The position numbers were made by a program, and so were the translations under genes. Positions 50,228 to 59,262 of a stretch of DNA of 64,000 nucleotides are shown here, one piece after another. The notes under the pieces were generated by a model, which was not told where the DNA came from, made no database searches, and saw only the letters and a list, made by a program, of their open reading frames with translations. This DNA comes from Sphingomonas radiodurans (lineage in GTDB: Bacteria > Pseudomonadota > Alphaproteobacteria > Sphingomonadales > Sphingomonadaceae). Where the stretch lies: assembly GCF_020866845.1 (NCBI RefSeq), contig NZ_CP086594.1, positions 3,314,001 through 3,378,000 of the forward strand, read 5' to 3'. Position 1 is the stretch's first letter; each line of letters opens with the position of its first letter.

Positions 50228-50872
50228 ATGCGTTTCTCGCGTGGTTCCAAGGTGTTGCTGGCAGCATCGCTGGCATCGACCGCACTTTCCGGCTGCATGA
50301 GCGCGGGGCCGGCCGGCGAGCTGCCGCCCGCTGCCTTCGTGGCGAGCAAGGAACAGCCCGGTGAGGAATATGTCATAGGCCCATTGGATTCGCTGCAGAT
50401 CTTCGTCTGGCGTAATCCCGAACTGTCGTCGAAGGTGCAGGTCCGCCCCGACGGCCGCATCACGACGCCACTCGTCAACGACATGCCCGCCGTCGGCAAG
50501 ACGCCCGCGATGCTCGCCGACGACATGAAGCTGGCGCTGCGCGAATATATCAAGGATCCGATCGTCAGCGTCATGGTCGACAGCTTCTCTGGCACGTACA
50601 GCCAGCAGGTGCGGATCGTCGGCGCGACCGAGAAGCCCGCCTCGCTGCCGTATCGCGCCAATATGACGCTGCTCGACGCGATGATCGCGGTCGGCGGCCT
50701 CAACGAATATGCCGCGGGCAACCGCGCGCGCCTCGTCCGCTACGATCGCGCGACGGGCAAGCAGAAGGAATACAATCTTCGCCTGGGCCGCTTGCTCAAG
50801 AACGGCGATTCGAGCGCGAACGTGCGGCTGGAGCCGGGCGACGTGATCATCATCCCCGAGAGCATGTTCTGA
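50228..50872 (+). CDS. XrtA-system polysaccharide export lipoprotein
   Basis: A 214-residue outer-membrane polysaccharide export protein of the Wza/BexD type. The lipobox is STALSGCMS. It has the export signature EYVIGPLDSLQIFVWRNPELS (about residues 47-67) with VRPDGRITTPLVND, and SLBB-like segments VRIVGATEKPASLPY and LLDAMIAVGGLNEYA. It ends LEPGDVIIIPESMF. Start at 50228 follows GGAGG at 50217. It is the first gene of a run to 62668. Confidence 0.92.
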   Translation: MRFSRGSKVLLAASLASTALSGCMSAGPAGELPPAAFVASKEQPGEEYVIGPLDSLQIFVWRNPELSSKVQVRPDGRITTPLVNDMPAVGKTPAMLADDMKLALREYIKDPIVSVMVDSFSGTYSQQVRIVGATEKPASLPYRANMTLLDAMIAVGGLNEYAAGNRARLVRYDRATGKQKEYNLRLGRLLKNGDSSANVRLEPGDVIIIPESMF

Positions 50873-50882
50873 GGCCGCTGGC

Positions 50883-52403
50883 GTGAACGGCATCTTCGAA
50901 GAATTCAGGATCGCGACCCATGCGATCTGGACTCGGCGCTGGCTGGCGCTGGGCGTCGCTTGGGGCATTTGCGTGCTCGGCTGGCTGGTCGTCAGCCAGG
51001 TGCCGAGCCGCTATGAAAGCCGTGCGCGCGTCTTCGTCCAGATGCGCTCGATCCTCCCGCCCGGCACCGATGGCGCCGCGATGGGGCAGGATCAGCGCGA
51101 CGTCGATACCGTGCGCCAGACGCTCACCTCGGCGGTGAACCTCGAAAAGGTCGTCCGCGGCACCGATCTCGCCAAGACGGTCTCCACCGATCGCGACATT
51201 GCCGATCGCGCCGCCGGCTTGCAGCAGTCGATCAAGATCACCGCGCAGCAGGACAATCTCTTCGAGATCGTCACCACCGCCGCGACGCCCAAGCTCGCCA
51301 CCAGCATCACGCAGAAGCTGATCGACATCTTCGTCGAGACGAACCTGTCCGGCGATCGCATGCAGAACAGCCAGTCGCTGCAATTCCTCGACGGGCAATT
51401 GCAGTCGCTCGGTGCGAAGCTGCAGGATGCCGAGGCGAAGCGCGCCGATTTCCAGAACCGCTATCTTGGCTCGTTGCCTGGCACGGGATCGGTCAGCGAT
51501 CGGATGGGCGCGGCGCGCGCTCAGATGAGCCAGGTCGACAACGATCTGGGGGCGGCCAGTTCCAGCCTTGCGGCATTGCAGGGCCAGCTCGCCGGCACGC
51601 CGCAGAGCATCGCCGGCGCGGGGATCGCGCCCGGCGTCGGCCCGGCGCGCGCACGCGTCGCTGCGATCCAGGGCCAGCTCGCCGATGCGCGCGGCCGCGG
51701 CTATACCGAGAATCACCCAGACGTCGTCGCGCTGAAGGCGCAGCTGTCGCAGGCGCAGGGCGCCGCGCGTGGCGAGCCGATGACAGGTGGTGCTGGTGGC
51801 GGCATGCCTAATCCGGCGTATCTCTCGCTGCAGTCGATGCTCGCCGATCGTCAGGCGAGCGTCGCCGCGCTGCGCATGCGCAAGGCGCAGCTGCAGGGCG
51901 ATCTCGACACGCTCAACGCAAAGCTCGCCGGCGATCCCGAAGTCGCCGCGCAGCAAGGCGAGATCGAGCGCAACTATACCGTGCTGAAGGACCAGTATGA
52001 TCGCCTGCTGGCGCAGCGCGAACAGGTGAACCTGCGCAGCCAGGCGCAGACGCAGACCGACGCGGTGAAGTTCAGCGTGATCGATCCACCGACGCAACCA
52101 CGCACGCCGACCGCGCCCAATCGCCCGCTGCTGCTCACCGGCGTGCTCATCGCGGGCCTGTTCGGCGGGATCGCCGCGGCCTTCGCGATGGCCAAGCTCC
52201 AGGCGACCTTCGCAACGGCGCAGCGGCTCGAGAAGGCGTCGGGCATGCCAGTGATCGGCTCGGTCGGCGAGATGCTGACGCGCTTCCAGGCCGAACAGCG
52301 CAAGAAGCAGCTCAAGCTCTTCGCCGGCGGGCTCGGCGCGCTTGGCGTCGGCTATGTGGCGCTGCTCGGCGTCGAAATGCTCCAGCGGGGTCTAGCGGCA
52401 TGA
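50883..52403 (+). CDS. XrtA-system polysaccharide chain-length determinant
   Basis: A 506-residue inner-membrane protein of the Wzz/PCP family. A transmembrane segment near residues 20-42 (WLALGVAWGICVLGWLVV) is followed by a long periplasmic helical region with coiled coil and a second membrane segment near 415-435 (LLLTGVLIAGLFGGIAAAFA). SRYESRARVFVQ near 45 and the DPPTQPRTPTAPNRPLLL block before the second membrane segment are typical. GTG start at 50883. It overlaps the tyrosine kinase gene by four bases. Confidence 0.92.
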   Translation: MNGIFEEFRIATHAIWTRRWLALGVAWGICVLGWLVVSQVPSRYESRARVFVQMRSILPPGTDGAAMGQDQRDVDTVRQTLTSAVNLEKVVRGTDLAKTVSTDRDIADRAAGLQQSIKITAQQDNLFEIVTTAATPKLATSITQKLIDIFVETNLSGDRMQNSQSLQFLDGQLQSLGAKLQDAEAKRADFQNRYLGSLPGTGSVSDRMGAARAQMSQVDNDLGAASSSLAALQGQLAGTPQSIAGAGIAPGVGPARARVAAIQGQLADARGRGYTENHPDVVALKAQLSQAQGAARGEPMTGGAGGGMPNPAYLSLQSMLADRQASVAALRMRKAQLQGDLDTLNAKLAGDPEVAAQQGEIERNYTVLKDQYDRLLAQREQVNLRSQAQTQTDAVKFSVIDPPTQPRTPTAPNRPLLLTGVLIAGLFGGIAAAFAMAKLQATFATAQRLEKASGMPVIGSVGEMLTRFQAEQRKKQLKLFAGGLGALGVGYVALLGVEMLQRGLAA

Positions 52404-53503
52404 CGAACGCCACCAAGCGCCACGAGGATTCGCTCATCGAGCGGGCCGCCAAGGTCTATGATTTCGGCGCACACCTGCGGCGGCGTGATCCCGCACCGCA
52501 GTCCGATGCTGATACTTCTCACCGTCACCCCGGCCTTGAGCCGGGGTCCCGCTCGCCTTTGGACGCGGGAAACAGCGGGACCCCGGGTCAAGCCCGGGGT
52601 GACGAGGATACGGGTTCGCTCGATCTAACCCTAGACCTCATCCACGCCGCGCCACCCCCGCCGCTCGGCGCCGAGAAGCTGTCGCCCGAAGCCGCCGCCA
52701 CGCTCGCCGCGATCCCGCCCGAGTTGCGCGCCGGCGCCGAGCCGACAACCGAGGGCGAGTTGCTGCCCCCCGGCATCGCGCACATCGATCGCACGATGTT
52801 GGCCGAAAAGGGCATGCTCGTTCCCGGCGCACCGATCGGCGCGCTGGCCGAGGAATTCCGCCTCGTGAAGCGCCAGCTGCTGCTCAATGCCCGCGCGATC
52901 GTGCAGGGGCCGCTCGGCCAGCGCGCGCGCACCATCCTCGTCGGATCGGGCAAGCCGGGCGACGGCAAGACCTTCTGCGCGATCAACCTAGCGATCAGCC
53001 TCGCCGCCGAGCGCGATGTCGAAGTGGTGCTGGTCGACGGCGATTTCGCGAAGCCCGACGTCATGGCCTCGCTTGGCCTCGACGATTCGACCGGCTTCCT
53101 CGACATGCTCGGCGATCCGACGGTCGATCCCGAAAGCTGCATCGTGCGCACTGATGTGCCGCAGCTGTCGCTGTTGCCCGCCGGCAAGCGGACGCACGCC
53201 GATACCGAGCTGCTCGCCAGCGCGCGTACCGGCGAGATCATCGATCAGCTGCTCGCCGCCAATCCGCAGCGGATCATCGTGTTCGATACGCCGCCCGCGC
53301 TCGCGGCGTCGCCCGCTTCGGTGCTGGCGCTGCTCGTCGGCCAGGTGATGCTGGTGGTCCGCGCCGATCGTACGACGGAGGCCGACGTGCGCGAGGCGGT
53401 GAACCTGCTCGACGGCTGCGAACGCATCAGCCTCGTCCTCAATTCAGTATCTTACGAGCCCGGCCGCGGCCGGTTCGGCAGCTATTACGGCCAGGAGAAG
53501 TGA
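52400..53503 (+). CDS. XrtA-associated tyrosine autokinase with an embedded repeat
   Basis: A 367-residue bacterial tyrosine kinase (BY-kinase) of the CpsD/Wzc type. The Walker A motif is VGSGKPGDGKTFCAINLA near residue 182, Walker A' is LVDGDFAKPDV, and Walker B is IIVFDTPPALA. The C-terminus has a tyrosine-bearing tail (GSYYGQEK). Residues about 42-69 (HRHPGLEPGSRS ... TPGQARGDED) are encoded by a family A palindrome inserted in frame, in the linker before the kinase domain. The frame remains open. Partner: the chain-length protein. Confidence 0.92.
   Translation: MTNATKRHEDSLIERAAKVYDFGAHLRRRDPAPQSDADTSHRHPGLEPGSRSPLDAGNSGTPGQARGDEDTGSLDLTLDLIHAAPPPPLGAEKLSPEAAATLAAIPPELRAGAEPTTEGELLPPGIAHIDRTMLAEKGMLVPGAPIGALAEEFRLVKRQLLLNARAIVQGPLGQRARTILVGSGKPGDGKTFCAINLAISLAAERDVEVVLVDGDFAKPDVMASLGLDDSTGFLDMLGDPTVDPESCIVRTDVPQLSLLPAGKRTHADTELLASARTGEIIDQLLAANPQRIIVFDTPPALAASPASVLALLVGQVMLVVRADRTTEADVREAVNLLDGCERISLVLNSVSYEPGRGRFGSYYGQEK
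52523..52604. repeat. Palindromic repeat, family A, inside the tyrosine kinase coding region
   Basis: Left arm CGTCACCCCGGCCTTGAGCC / GGGGTCCCGC, right arm AGCGGGACCCCGGGTCAAGC / CCGGGGTGACG, the same sequence as intergenic copies. It spans 82 bases of an open reading frame and leaves it uninterrupted, adding about 27 residues rich in Pro, Gly and Arg. Confidence 0.93.
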
Positions 53504-53504
53504 C

Positions 53505-55139
53505 GTGTTGAGGCCTCGGAACCAGACGCTGGGCTACGGCATCGCGCTGGCGATGATCCTAGTCGCCAGCGGCGCGCAGGCGCAGGCGCAGGCGCGCAAT
53601 CGTTATGTGCAGCCGTATATCGAGCTCGCGCAGATCATCGACGCCGATCTCACCAACGACGATGTCGTCACCTATTCGCAGATCGCGGTCGGGATCGACG
53701 CCGGCGTCACTGGCCGTCGCGCCGAGGCGCAGGTCAGCTATCGCTACGAACGCCGCATCCAGTGGGATGATCGCCTCGCCGACGACGATGTCCACACCGG
53801 CCTCGCGCGTGCGTCGGTCACCGTCGCGCCGGGCTTCTCGCTTGAGGGCGGCGCGGTCGCGACGCGCTCGCGCGTCGACATCCGCGGCGCTGCGCCCGGC
53901 AATCTGACGGGCAACGTCGACAATATCACGCAGGTCTATTCGGTCTACGCCGGCCCCAGCGTGTCGACCGCCGTCGGCCCGGTGCAGATCGCCGGCTCGG
54001 TGTTCGGCGGCTACACCAAGGTCGAAGTCCCCAACGCGACCGGGGTCGCGGCGGGTGGCGAGCGGCTCGACTATTTCGACGATTCCAAGAACGTCGTCGC
54101 GCAGGCCTCTGTCGGCGTCGCGGCGGGCACCGTCCTGCCGGTCGGCGTCACCGTCAGCGGCGCCTATGAGCGCGAAGAGGCGGGCCAGCTCGATCAGCGC
54201 TACGAAGGCTGGTTCGGCCGCGGCGACGTGACGCTGCCGGTCAGCCGCACTGTCGCGATCCGCGGCGGCGTCGGCTATGAGAAGATCGAGACGAGCCAGC
54301 GGGACGCGCTGGTCGATGCGAATGGCGATGCGGTGGTCGACGGCAATGGCCGCTTCGTCACCGATCCCAACTCGCCGCAACGCATCGCCTACAACACCGA
54401 TGGCCTGATCTACGACGCTGGCGTCATCTGGCGCCCGAGCCCGCGGCTCGAGCTGACCGCAAATGCCGGCTGGCGTTATGGCGGCGAGACCTACACCGGC
54501 ACGCTCAGCTGGGCGATGGCGCGTGACACGGGCCTGCAGGTGTCGGTGTACGACGGCATCGAGACGTTCGGCCGCCAGCTCCGCGATGGCCTGCGCGACA
54601 CGCCAACCGCGTTCCAGGGCAACGCCAGCCCGTTCGGCCAGCAATTCAACGGCTGCGTCTTCGGCAGCCAGCCCGGCGAAGGCGGGCAGGGCGCGGGCGG
54701 CTGCCTCAACGACGTGTTCCAGTCGATCTCCACCGCCAGCTATCGCGCGCGCGGGATCGACGGCGTGGTCTCCACCACGCGCGGCCGCACGAGCTACGGC
54801 GTCGGCGCTGGCTATGCCAACCGCAAGCTTTACGCGCCACGCGTCGCGCCGGGGACGACCGTGTTCGGCGTCACCGACGAAAGCTATTACGCGCAGCTGT
54901 TCTGGTCGCGCGCGCTCAGCCGCGTGTCGCAACTCGACGCTAACCTGTTCGCCAATTATTATGAGAGCGGCCTGCCCGGGTCGGATGGCGTGGTCGGCGT
55001 GAACGCCACCGGCACCTACAGCCACCAGTTCGGCCGGCTCGGCACGATCGCGTCGCTGGGTGTCTACACCTTCGATCAGGAAGGCATCGATAGCCAATGG
55101 TCGGCGCAAGCGTTGCTCGGCGCTCGGTACACGTTCTAA
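53505..55139 (+). CDS. PEP-CTERM system-associated outer-membrane beta-barrel protein
   Basis: A 544-residue exported protein: signal peptide to SGAQAQAQA, then beta-strand-rich sequence across its length (QVSYRYERRIQWDD, GVTVSGAYEREEAGQ, ELTANAGWRYGGETYTG, GALLGARYTF end). The final phenylalanine and alternating pattern are typical of outer-membrane barrels; the PEP-CTERM-associated barrel family is always found in such loci. GTG start at 53505. Role probably in polymer export or assembly at the outer membrane. Confidence 0.85.
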   Translation: MLRPRNQTLGYGIALAMILVASGAQAQAQARNRYVQPYIELAQIIDADLTNDDVVTYSQIAVGIDAGVTGRRAEAQVSYRYERRIQWDDRLADDDVHTGLARASVTVAPGFSLEGGAVATRSRVDIRGAAPGNLTGNVDNITQVYSVYAGPSVSTAVGPVQIAGSVFGGYTKVEVPNATGVAAGGERLDYFDDSKNVVAQASVGVAAGTVLPVGVTVSGAYEREEAGQLDQRYEGWFGRGDVTLPVSRTVAIRGGVGYEKIETSQRDALVDANGDAVVDGNGRFVTDPNSPQRIAYNTDGLIYDAGVIWRPSPRLELTANAGWRYGGETYTGTLSWAMARDTGLQVSVYDGIETFGRQLRDGLRDTPTAFQGNASPFGQQFNGCVFGSQPGEGGQGAGGCLNDVFQSISTASYRARGIDGVVSTTRGRTSYGVGAGYANRKLYAPRVAPGTTVFGVTDESYYAQLFWSRALSRVSQLDANLFANYYESGLPGSDGVVGVNATGTYSHQFGRLGTIASLGVYTFDQEGIDSQWSAQALLGARYTF

Positions 55140-55152
55140 GGAAGCGAACGGC

Positions 55153-56217
55153 ATGTACGAAGAACATTTCGGCCTAACCGACAAGCCGTTCCAGCTGACG
55201 CCGGACGCGCGTTTCTGGTTCGATTCGGCAACGCACCGCAAGGCGATGGCGTATCTCGGCTATGGCCTCGCGCAGGGCGAGGGCTTCATCGTCATCACCG
55301 GCGATATCGGCGCCGGCAAGACGACGCTCGTCGCGCATGTCACCGAGCAGATCGATCCCGCGAACCTCAACGTCATCAAGATCGTCTCGACCGCGATCGA
55401 GGCGGAGGATCTGCTGCGCATCGTCGCGACCGGGCTCGATATCGACGCGCCGGGCAAGTCCAAGGCCGAGCTGCTGACGATGATCGAGTGCGGGCTCCAC
55501 GCCATCGCACGCACCGGTCGCCGCACATTGCTGATCGTCGACGAGGCGCAGGCGCTCCCCGTGTCGGCGCTCGAAGAGCTGCGCATGCTCTCGAACTTCC
55601 AGGCCGGCGGCCGCGCGATGCTGCAGATCTTCCTGCTCGGCCAGCCCGAATTCCGCGAGCGCCTCAACGGCTCTGACCGGCTCGAGCAATTGCGCCAGCG
55701 TGTGATCGCGATCCATCACCTAGATCCGATGGATCCCGACGAAATCGCCGATTACATCGGGCATCGCCTCCGCATCGCTGGCTGGCAGGGTTCGCCCGAT
55801 TTCGCCGAGAACGCCTTCCCAGTGCTGCATCGCGCCACTGGCGGCGTGCCGCGGCGGCTGAACCAGCTTATGGGCCGCGTCATGCTGCATGCTGCGATCA
55901 CCGATGCGAAGCTGATCGATGCGTCACTCGTCAACGCGGTGCGCGCCGATGCCGCGCGCGATCTACCCAGCGCCGCGCGCACCGCCCCGATCATGCGCGC
56001 CGTTCCCTCCGATCCACCCCCGGCCGCCACCCCCGCAGCCCCCGAGATCGCCGCGGCAGATCCGCAGCTCGTCGCGCGGATCGCAGCACTGGAAGCGCGC
56101 GTCGAGGAACAGGATGCCGCGCTGCGCCGCGTCCTGACGCTACTAGTCGACTGGGTCGAAAGCGATGCGCCGGCACCGCGCGGCGGCTTGGAGGCGGTGC
56201 GCGGCGCCGCGGCGTGA
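55153..56217 (+). CDS. XrtA-associated AAA ATPase
   Basis: A 354-residue ExeA-like ATPase. It begins MYEEHFGLTDKPFQLTPD, then Walker A VITGDIGAGKTTLVAHVT (about residues 42-59), Walker B LLIVDEAQALP (about 135-145) and sensor LGQPEFRERL. A proline-rich linker (about 275-300) leads to a C-terminal coiled coil. The family is present in most exosortase A loci; its role in export is unknown. The real start is 55153, after the barrel gene stop. Confidence 0.92.
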   Translation: MYEEHFGLTDKPFQLTPDARFWFDSATHRKAMAYLGYGLAQGEGFIVITGDIGAGKTTLVAHVTEQIDPANLNVIKIVSTAIEAEDLLRIVATGLDIDAPGKSKAELLTMIECGLHAIARTGRRTLLIVDEAQALPVSALEELRMLSNFQAGGRAMLQIFLLGQPEFRERLNGSDRLEQLRQRVIAIHHLDPMDPDEIADYIGHRLRIAGWQGSPDFAENAFPVLHRATGGVPRRLNQLMGRVMLHAAITDAKLIDASLVNAVRADAARDLPSAARTAPIMRAVPSDPPPAATPAAPEIAAADPQLVARIAALEARVEEQDAALRRVLTLLVDWVESDAPAPRGGLEAVRGAAA

Positions 56218-56218
56218 C

Positions 56219-57091
56219 GTGAACGCGCCGTTCAAGCTCCCCGAGGCCCGGACGGCGATCGTCAACGGCATGTCGGTCGATGTTGAGGAATATTTCCAGG
56301 TCGGCGCGTTCGAGCGCACGATCCCCAAAAGCACGTGGGATCAATTCGATAGCCGCGTCGCGACCAACACCGGCATGGTCCTCGACCTGTTCGCCGAAAG
56401 CGGCGTGCGCGCGACCTTCTTCACGCTCGGCTGGGTCGCGCACCGCCACCCCGCGCTGATTCGCCGCATCGTCGCCGAAGGCCACGAGATCGCCAGCCAC
56501 GGCTGGGATCACCAACGTGTCTTCACGATGAATCACAATCACTTCCGCGCCGATCTTGCGAAGGCGCGCGAGGCGCTGGAAAATGCCGCCGGCGTCGCCG
56601 TGACCGGGTACCGGGCGCCCAGCTTCTCGATCGATGCCCGCACCCCCTGGGCGCACCAGGTGCTCGCCGAGGAAGGCTATGCCTATTCCTCCAGCGTCGC
56701 GCCGATCGCGCACGATCACTACGGCTGGCGTGATAGCCCGCGCTTCCCGTGGCGCCCGCTCGCCGACAGCGACCTCATCGAACTCCCTGTATCCGTTGCC
56801 GAACTGGCCGGACGGCGCATGGCGGTCGGCGGTGGCTTCTTCCGACTGCTCCCCGCGGCGTTGACCGACGTCGCCGTCCGCCAGTCCAATAGCGCCGGTC
56901 ACGGCGGCATGTTCTATTTCCACCCTTGGGAAGTCGACCCCGGCCAGCCCCGCGTCGCCGGCGCGCCGCTGCGCTCCAAAGTCAGGCATTACAGCCGCTT
57001 GAGCGCGATGGCTGGCAAGCTGCGCAAGCTGATCGCCCGCCACCATTGGGGCCGCGTCGACGCCGTCGCCGCGATGGAGCGCCGCTGGTGA
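56219..57091 (+). CDS. XrtA-system polysaccharide deacetylase
   Basis: A 290-residue carbohydrate deacetylase (NodB homology). The catalytic Asp is in GMSVDVEEYFQV, the metal-binding histidines are in SHGWDHQRVF, and the following motif GYRAPSFSID and FYFHPWEVDP match NodB motifs 3 and 5. It would remove acetyl groups from polymer or precursor sugars. GTG start at 56219 overlaps nothing but lies one base after the ATPase stop. It overlaps the next gene by four bases. Confidence 0.92.
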   Translation: MNAPFKLPEARTAIVNGMSVDVEEYFQVGAFERTIPKSTWDQFDSRVATNTGMVLDLFAESGVRATFFTLGWVAHRHPALIRRIVAEGHEIASHGWDHQRVFTMNHNHFRADLAKAREALENAAGVAVTGYRAPSFSIDARTPWAHQVLAEEGYAYSSSVAPIAHDHYGWRDSPRFPWRPLADSDLIELPVSVAELAGRRMAVGGGFFRLLPAALTDVAVRQSNSAGHGGMFYFHPWEVDPGQPRVAGAPLRSKVRHYSRLSAMAGKLRKLIARHHWGRVDAVAAMERRW

Positions 57092-58110
57092 ACGCCCACA
57101 CCGCGATCCTCGGCGAGCTGACCGTCCGCGAAGCGGCTGGCGACGACGCCCGCATCGCCGCGTTCGTCCGCGCGCACCCCGACGCGACGCCATTCCACCT
57201 CCCCGCCTGGAGCCGCGCGGTCGAGCGCGGCTGCGGCCAGCGCGCGCGCTTCCTGATCGCCGAACGCGAGGGGCGCATCGTCGGCCTGCTGCCACTCACC
57301 GAGATGCGCTCGCCTCTGTTCGGCAAGGCACTGGTATCAGCCGGCTTCGCGGTCGACGGCGGCATCCTGGGTGACGGCATCGAGCCACTCGCCGCCGCCG
57401 CGCGCGCCTTCACCTATCCCTCGATCGAACTGCGCGGCGGCCCCGCGCCGAGCGGCTGGGCGACCGACACTACCACCTATCTCGGCTTCACCCGCCCACT
57501 CGCCGCCGACGACGAGGCCGAACTCCTCACCATCCCGCGCAAGCAGCGTGCCGAGGTGCGCAAGGCGCTCGCGAACGATCTCGAAATCGTCATCGGCGGG
57601 CCGGACCTCGCCGACGAACATTACCGGATCTACGCCGAGTCCGTCCGCAACCTCGGCACGCCGGTCTTCCCGCGCCGGCTGTTCCGCGAAGTCCTTGCCA
57701 CGATGGACGCCGACATCCTCACCGTCCGCCACCAGGGCGTCGCGGTCGCCAGCGTCCTCAGCCTGTACTTTAATGGCACCGTCTATCCCTATTGGGGCGG
57801 CGGCACCGAGGCGGCACGCGGGCTTCGCGCCAACGACCGGATGTATTTCGCGTTGATGGCGCATGCCCGCGCGCGTGGCTGCACGCGCTTCGATTTCGGC
57901 CGCTCGAAGGCCGGCACCGGCCCGGCCGCGTTCAAGAAGAACTGGGGCTTCGAAGGCGTCCCGCTCGCCTATGCCAAATGGTCGTCCGGCCCCGCGCGTG
58001 AGGTCAATCCGCTGAACCCCAAATATGCGCTAATGGTGCGCACGTGGAAAAAGCTGCCGCTGCCGGTCGCGATGCTGATCGGACCGTGGATCAGCCGCGG
58101 GCTTGGCTAG
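57088..58110 (+). CDS. FemAB-family XrtA/PEP-CTERM-associated protein
   Basis: A 340-residue GNAT-type transferase of the FemAB group: TPFHLPAWSRAVERGCG (about residues 28-45), ADDEAELLTIPRKQRAEVRKAL, GVAVASVLSLYFNGTVYPYWGGG and FDFGRSKAGTGPAAFKKNWGFE read in parts. FemAB relatives move amino acids from tRNA to peptidoglycan or other acceptors. In this locus it may attach an amino acid or amine to a polymer or anchor, as inference. GTG start at 57088. Confidence 0.88.
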   Translation: MNAHTAILGELTVREAAGDDARIAAFVRAHPDATPFHLPAWSRAVERGCGQRARFLIAEREGRIVGLLPLTEMRSPLFGKALVSAGFAVDGGILGDGIEPLAAAARAFTYPSIELRGGPAPSGWATDTTTYLGFTRPLAADDEAELLTIPRKQRAEVRKALANDLEIVIGGPDLADEHYRIYAESVRNLGTPVFPRRLFREVLATMDADILTVRHQGVAVASVLSLYFNGTVYPYWGGGTEAARGLRANDRMYFALMAHARARGCTRFDFGRSKAGTGPAAFKKNWGFEGVPLAYAKWSSGPAREVNPLNPKYALMVRTWKKLPLPVAMLIGPWISRGLG

Positions 58111-59262
58111 GTGGAAGTCCTTTTCTTGGCGCACCGCGCGCCGTTCCCGCCCGACCGCGGAGACCGGATCCGCAGCTACAACATCTTGAAATACCTCGCC
58201 GCACGTGCCCGCGTGCATCTCGTCGCATTTACCGACGATGGCACCGAAATCGCCCCCCAGCACCGCGCAATGGTCGACGAATGCGTGCTCGTCCGGCGCA
58301 CCAAATCCCAGTCACGCGCCGCGATCGAAGCCCTCGCGACCGGCAAACCAGTATCGCTAATCGCCTTTGCAGACCCGCGGCTCGCTTCAGCGGTCGCCGA
58401 CATCCTCGCCCGCCGCCCGATCGACGCGATCTACGCCTTCTCCGGCCAAATGGCGCAATACCTGCCAGCCACCGGCCCCCGAGCCGTGATGGATTTCGTC
58501 GATCTCGATTCCGCCAAGTTCGCCGCCTACGCGAACGACGCGCACGGCCTGATGCGCTGGATGATGCAGCGCGAGGCGCGCCTGCTCGGCGCCTACGAGC
58601 GCACGGTGGCCGCTAAGGTCCACGCCAGCCTGTTCGTCAGCGCCCCCGAAGCCGCGCTGCTTCCTGGCAGCCGCACGCTCGAAAACGGCATCGACACATT
58701 GTTCTACGACCCCGCGACACTCCCGGTCGCCGCGCCACAGCCGCTGTTGGTCTTCACCGGCCAGATGGATTACCGCCCGAATGTCGATGCGGTGATCTCG
58801 TTCGCGCGTGAGGTGCTACCGCAGCTGCCGACCGCGCATTTCGCGATCGTCGGCCGCGCGCCGACCCCCGCCGTTCGCGCGCTCGCGAGCGAGAACGTCA
58901 CCGTCACCGGCGAAGTCGCAGACGTTCGCGGCTGGCTCGCCGCGGCAGACGTGGTGGTTGCGCCGCTGAAACTCGCCCGCGGCATCCAGAACAAGGTGCT
59001 CGAAGCGATGGCGATGGCGCGCCCGATCGTCGCCAGCCCCGCCGCCGCCGAGGGGATCGACCATGCCGGCACGATCCGCGTCGCCGACGACGCCACCGCC
59101 TTCGCCGCAACGATCGCCGCCCTGATCGCCGATCACCCCGCCGCGCAAGCGCTTGGGCACGCCGCCCGACGGCAAGCCATCGCCCGCTACGGCTGGGACG
59201 CGCGCCTCGCCCCGCTCGACGCCTTGCTCGCGCTATCGCACACCAAACGCGCTGCGGCATGA
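58111..59262 (+). CDS. XrtA/PEP-CTERM-associated glycosyltransferase
   Basis: A 383-residue GT-B fold glycosyltransferase. Opening VLFLAHRAPFPPDRGDRIRS is the family signature; the C-terminal half has PLLVFTGQMDYRPNVDAVI, EVADVRGWLAAADVVVAPLKLARGIQNKVLEAMAMARPIV in segments, with the E-x7-E type donor-binding loop. GTG start at 58111 follows the previous stop with no gap. It is the only glycosyltransferase in the cluster here. Confidence 0.92.
   Translation: MEVLFLAHRAPFPPDRGDRIRSYNILKYLAARARVHLVAFTDDGTEIAPQHRAMVDECVLVRRTKSQSRAAIEALATGKPVSLIAFADPRLASAVADILARRPIDAIYAFSGQMAQYLPATGPRAVMDFVDLDSAKFAAYANDAHGLMRWMMQREARLLGAYERTVAAKVHASLFVSAPEAALLPGSRTLENGIDTLFYDPATLPVAAPQPLLVFTGQMDYRPNVDAVISFAREVLPQLPTAHFAIVGRAPTPAVRALASENVTVTGEVADVRGWLAAADVVVAPLKLARGIQNKVLEAMAMARPIVASPAAAEGIDHAGTIRVADDATAFAATIAALIADHPAAQALGHAARRQAIARYGWDARLAPLDALLALSHTKRAAA

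Noticed and set aside
52400..53503. Frameshift or pseudogene status of the tyrosine kinase because of the inserted repeat
   Set aside because: The frame is open throughout and all kinase motifs follow in the same frame.
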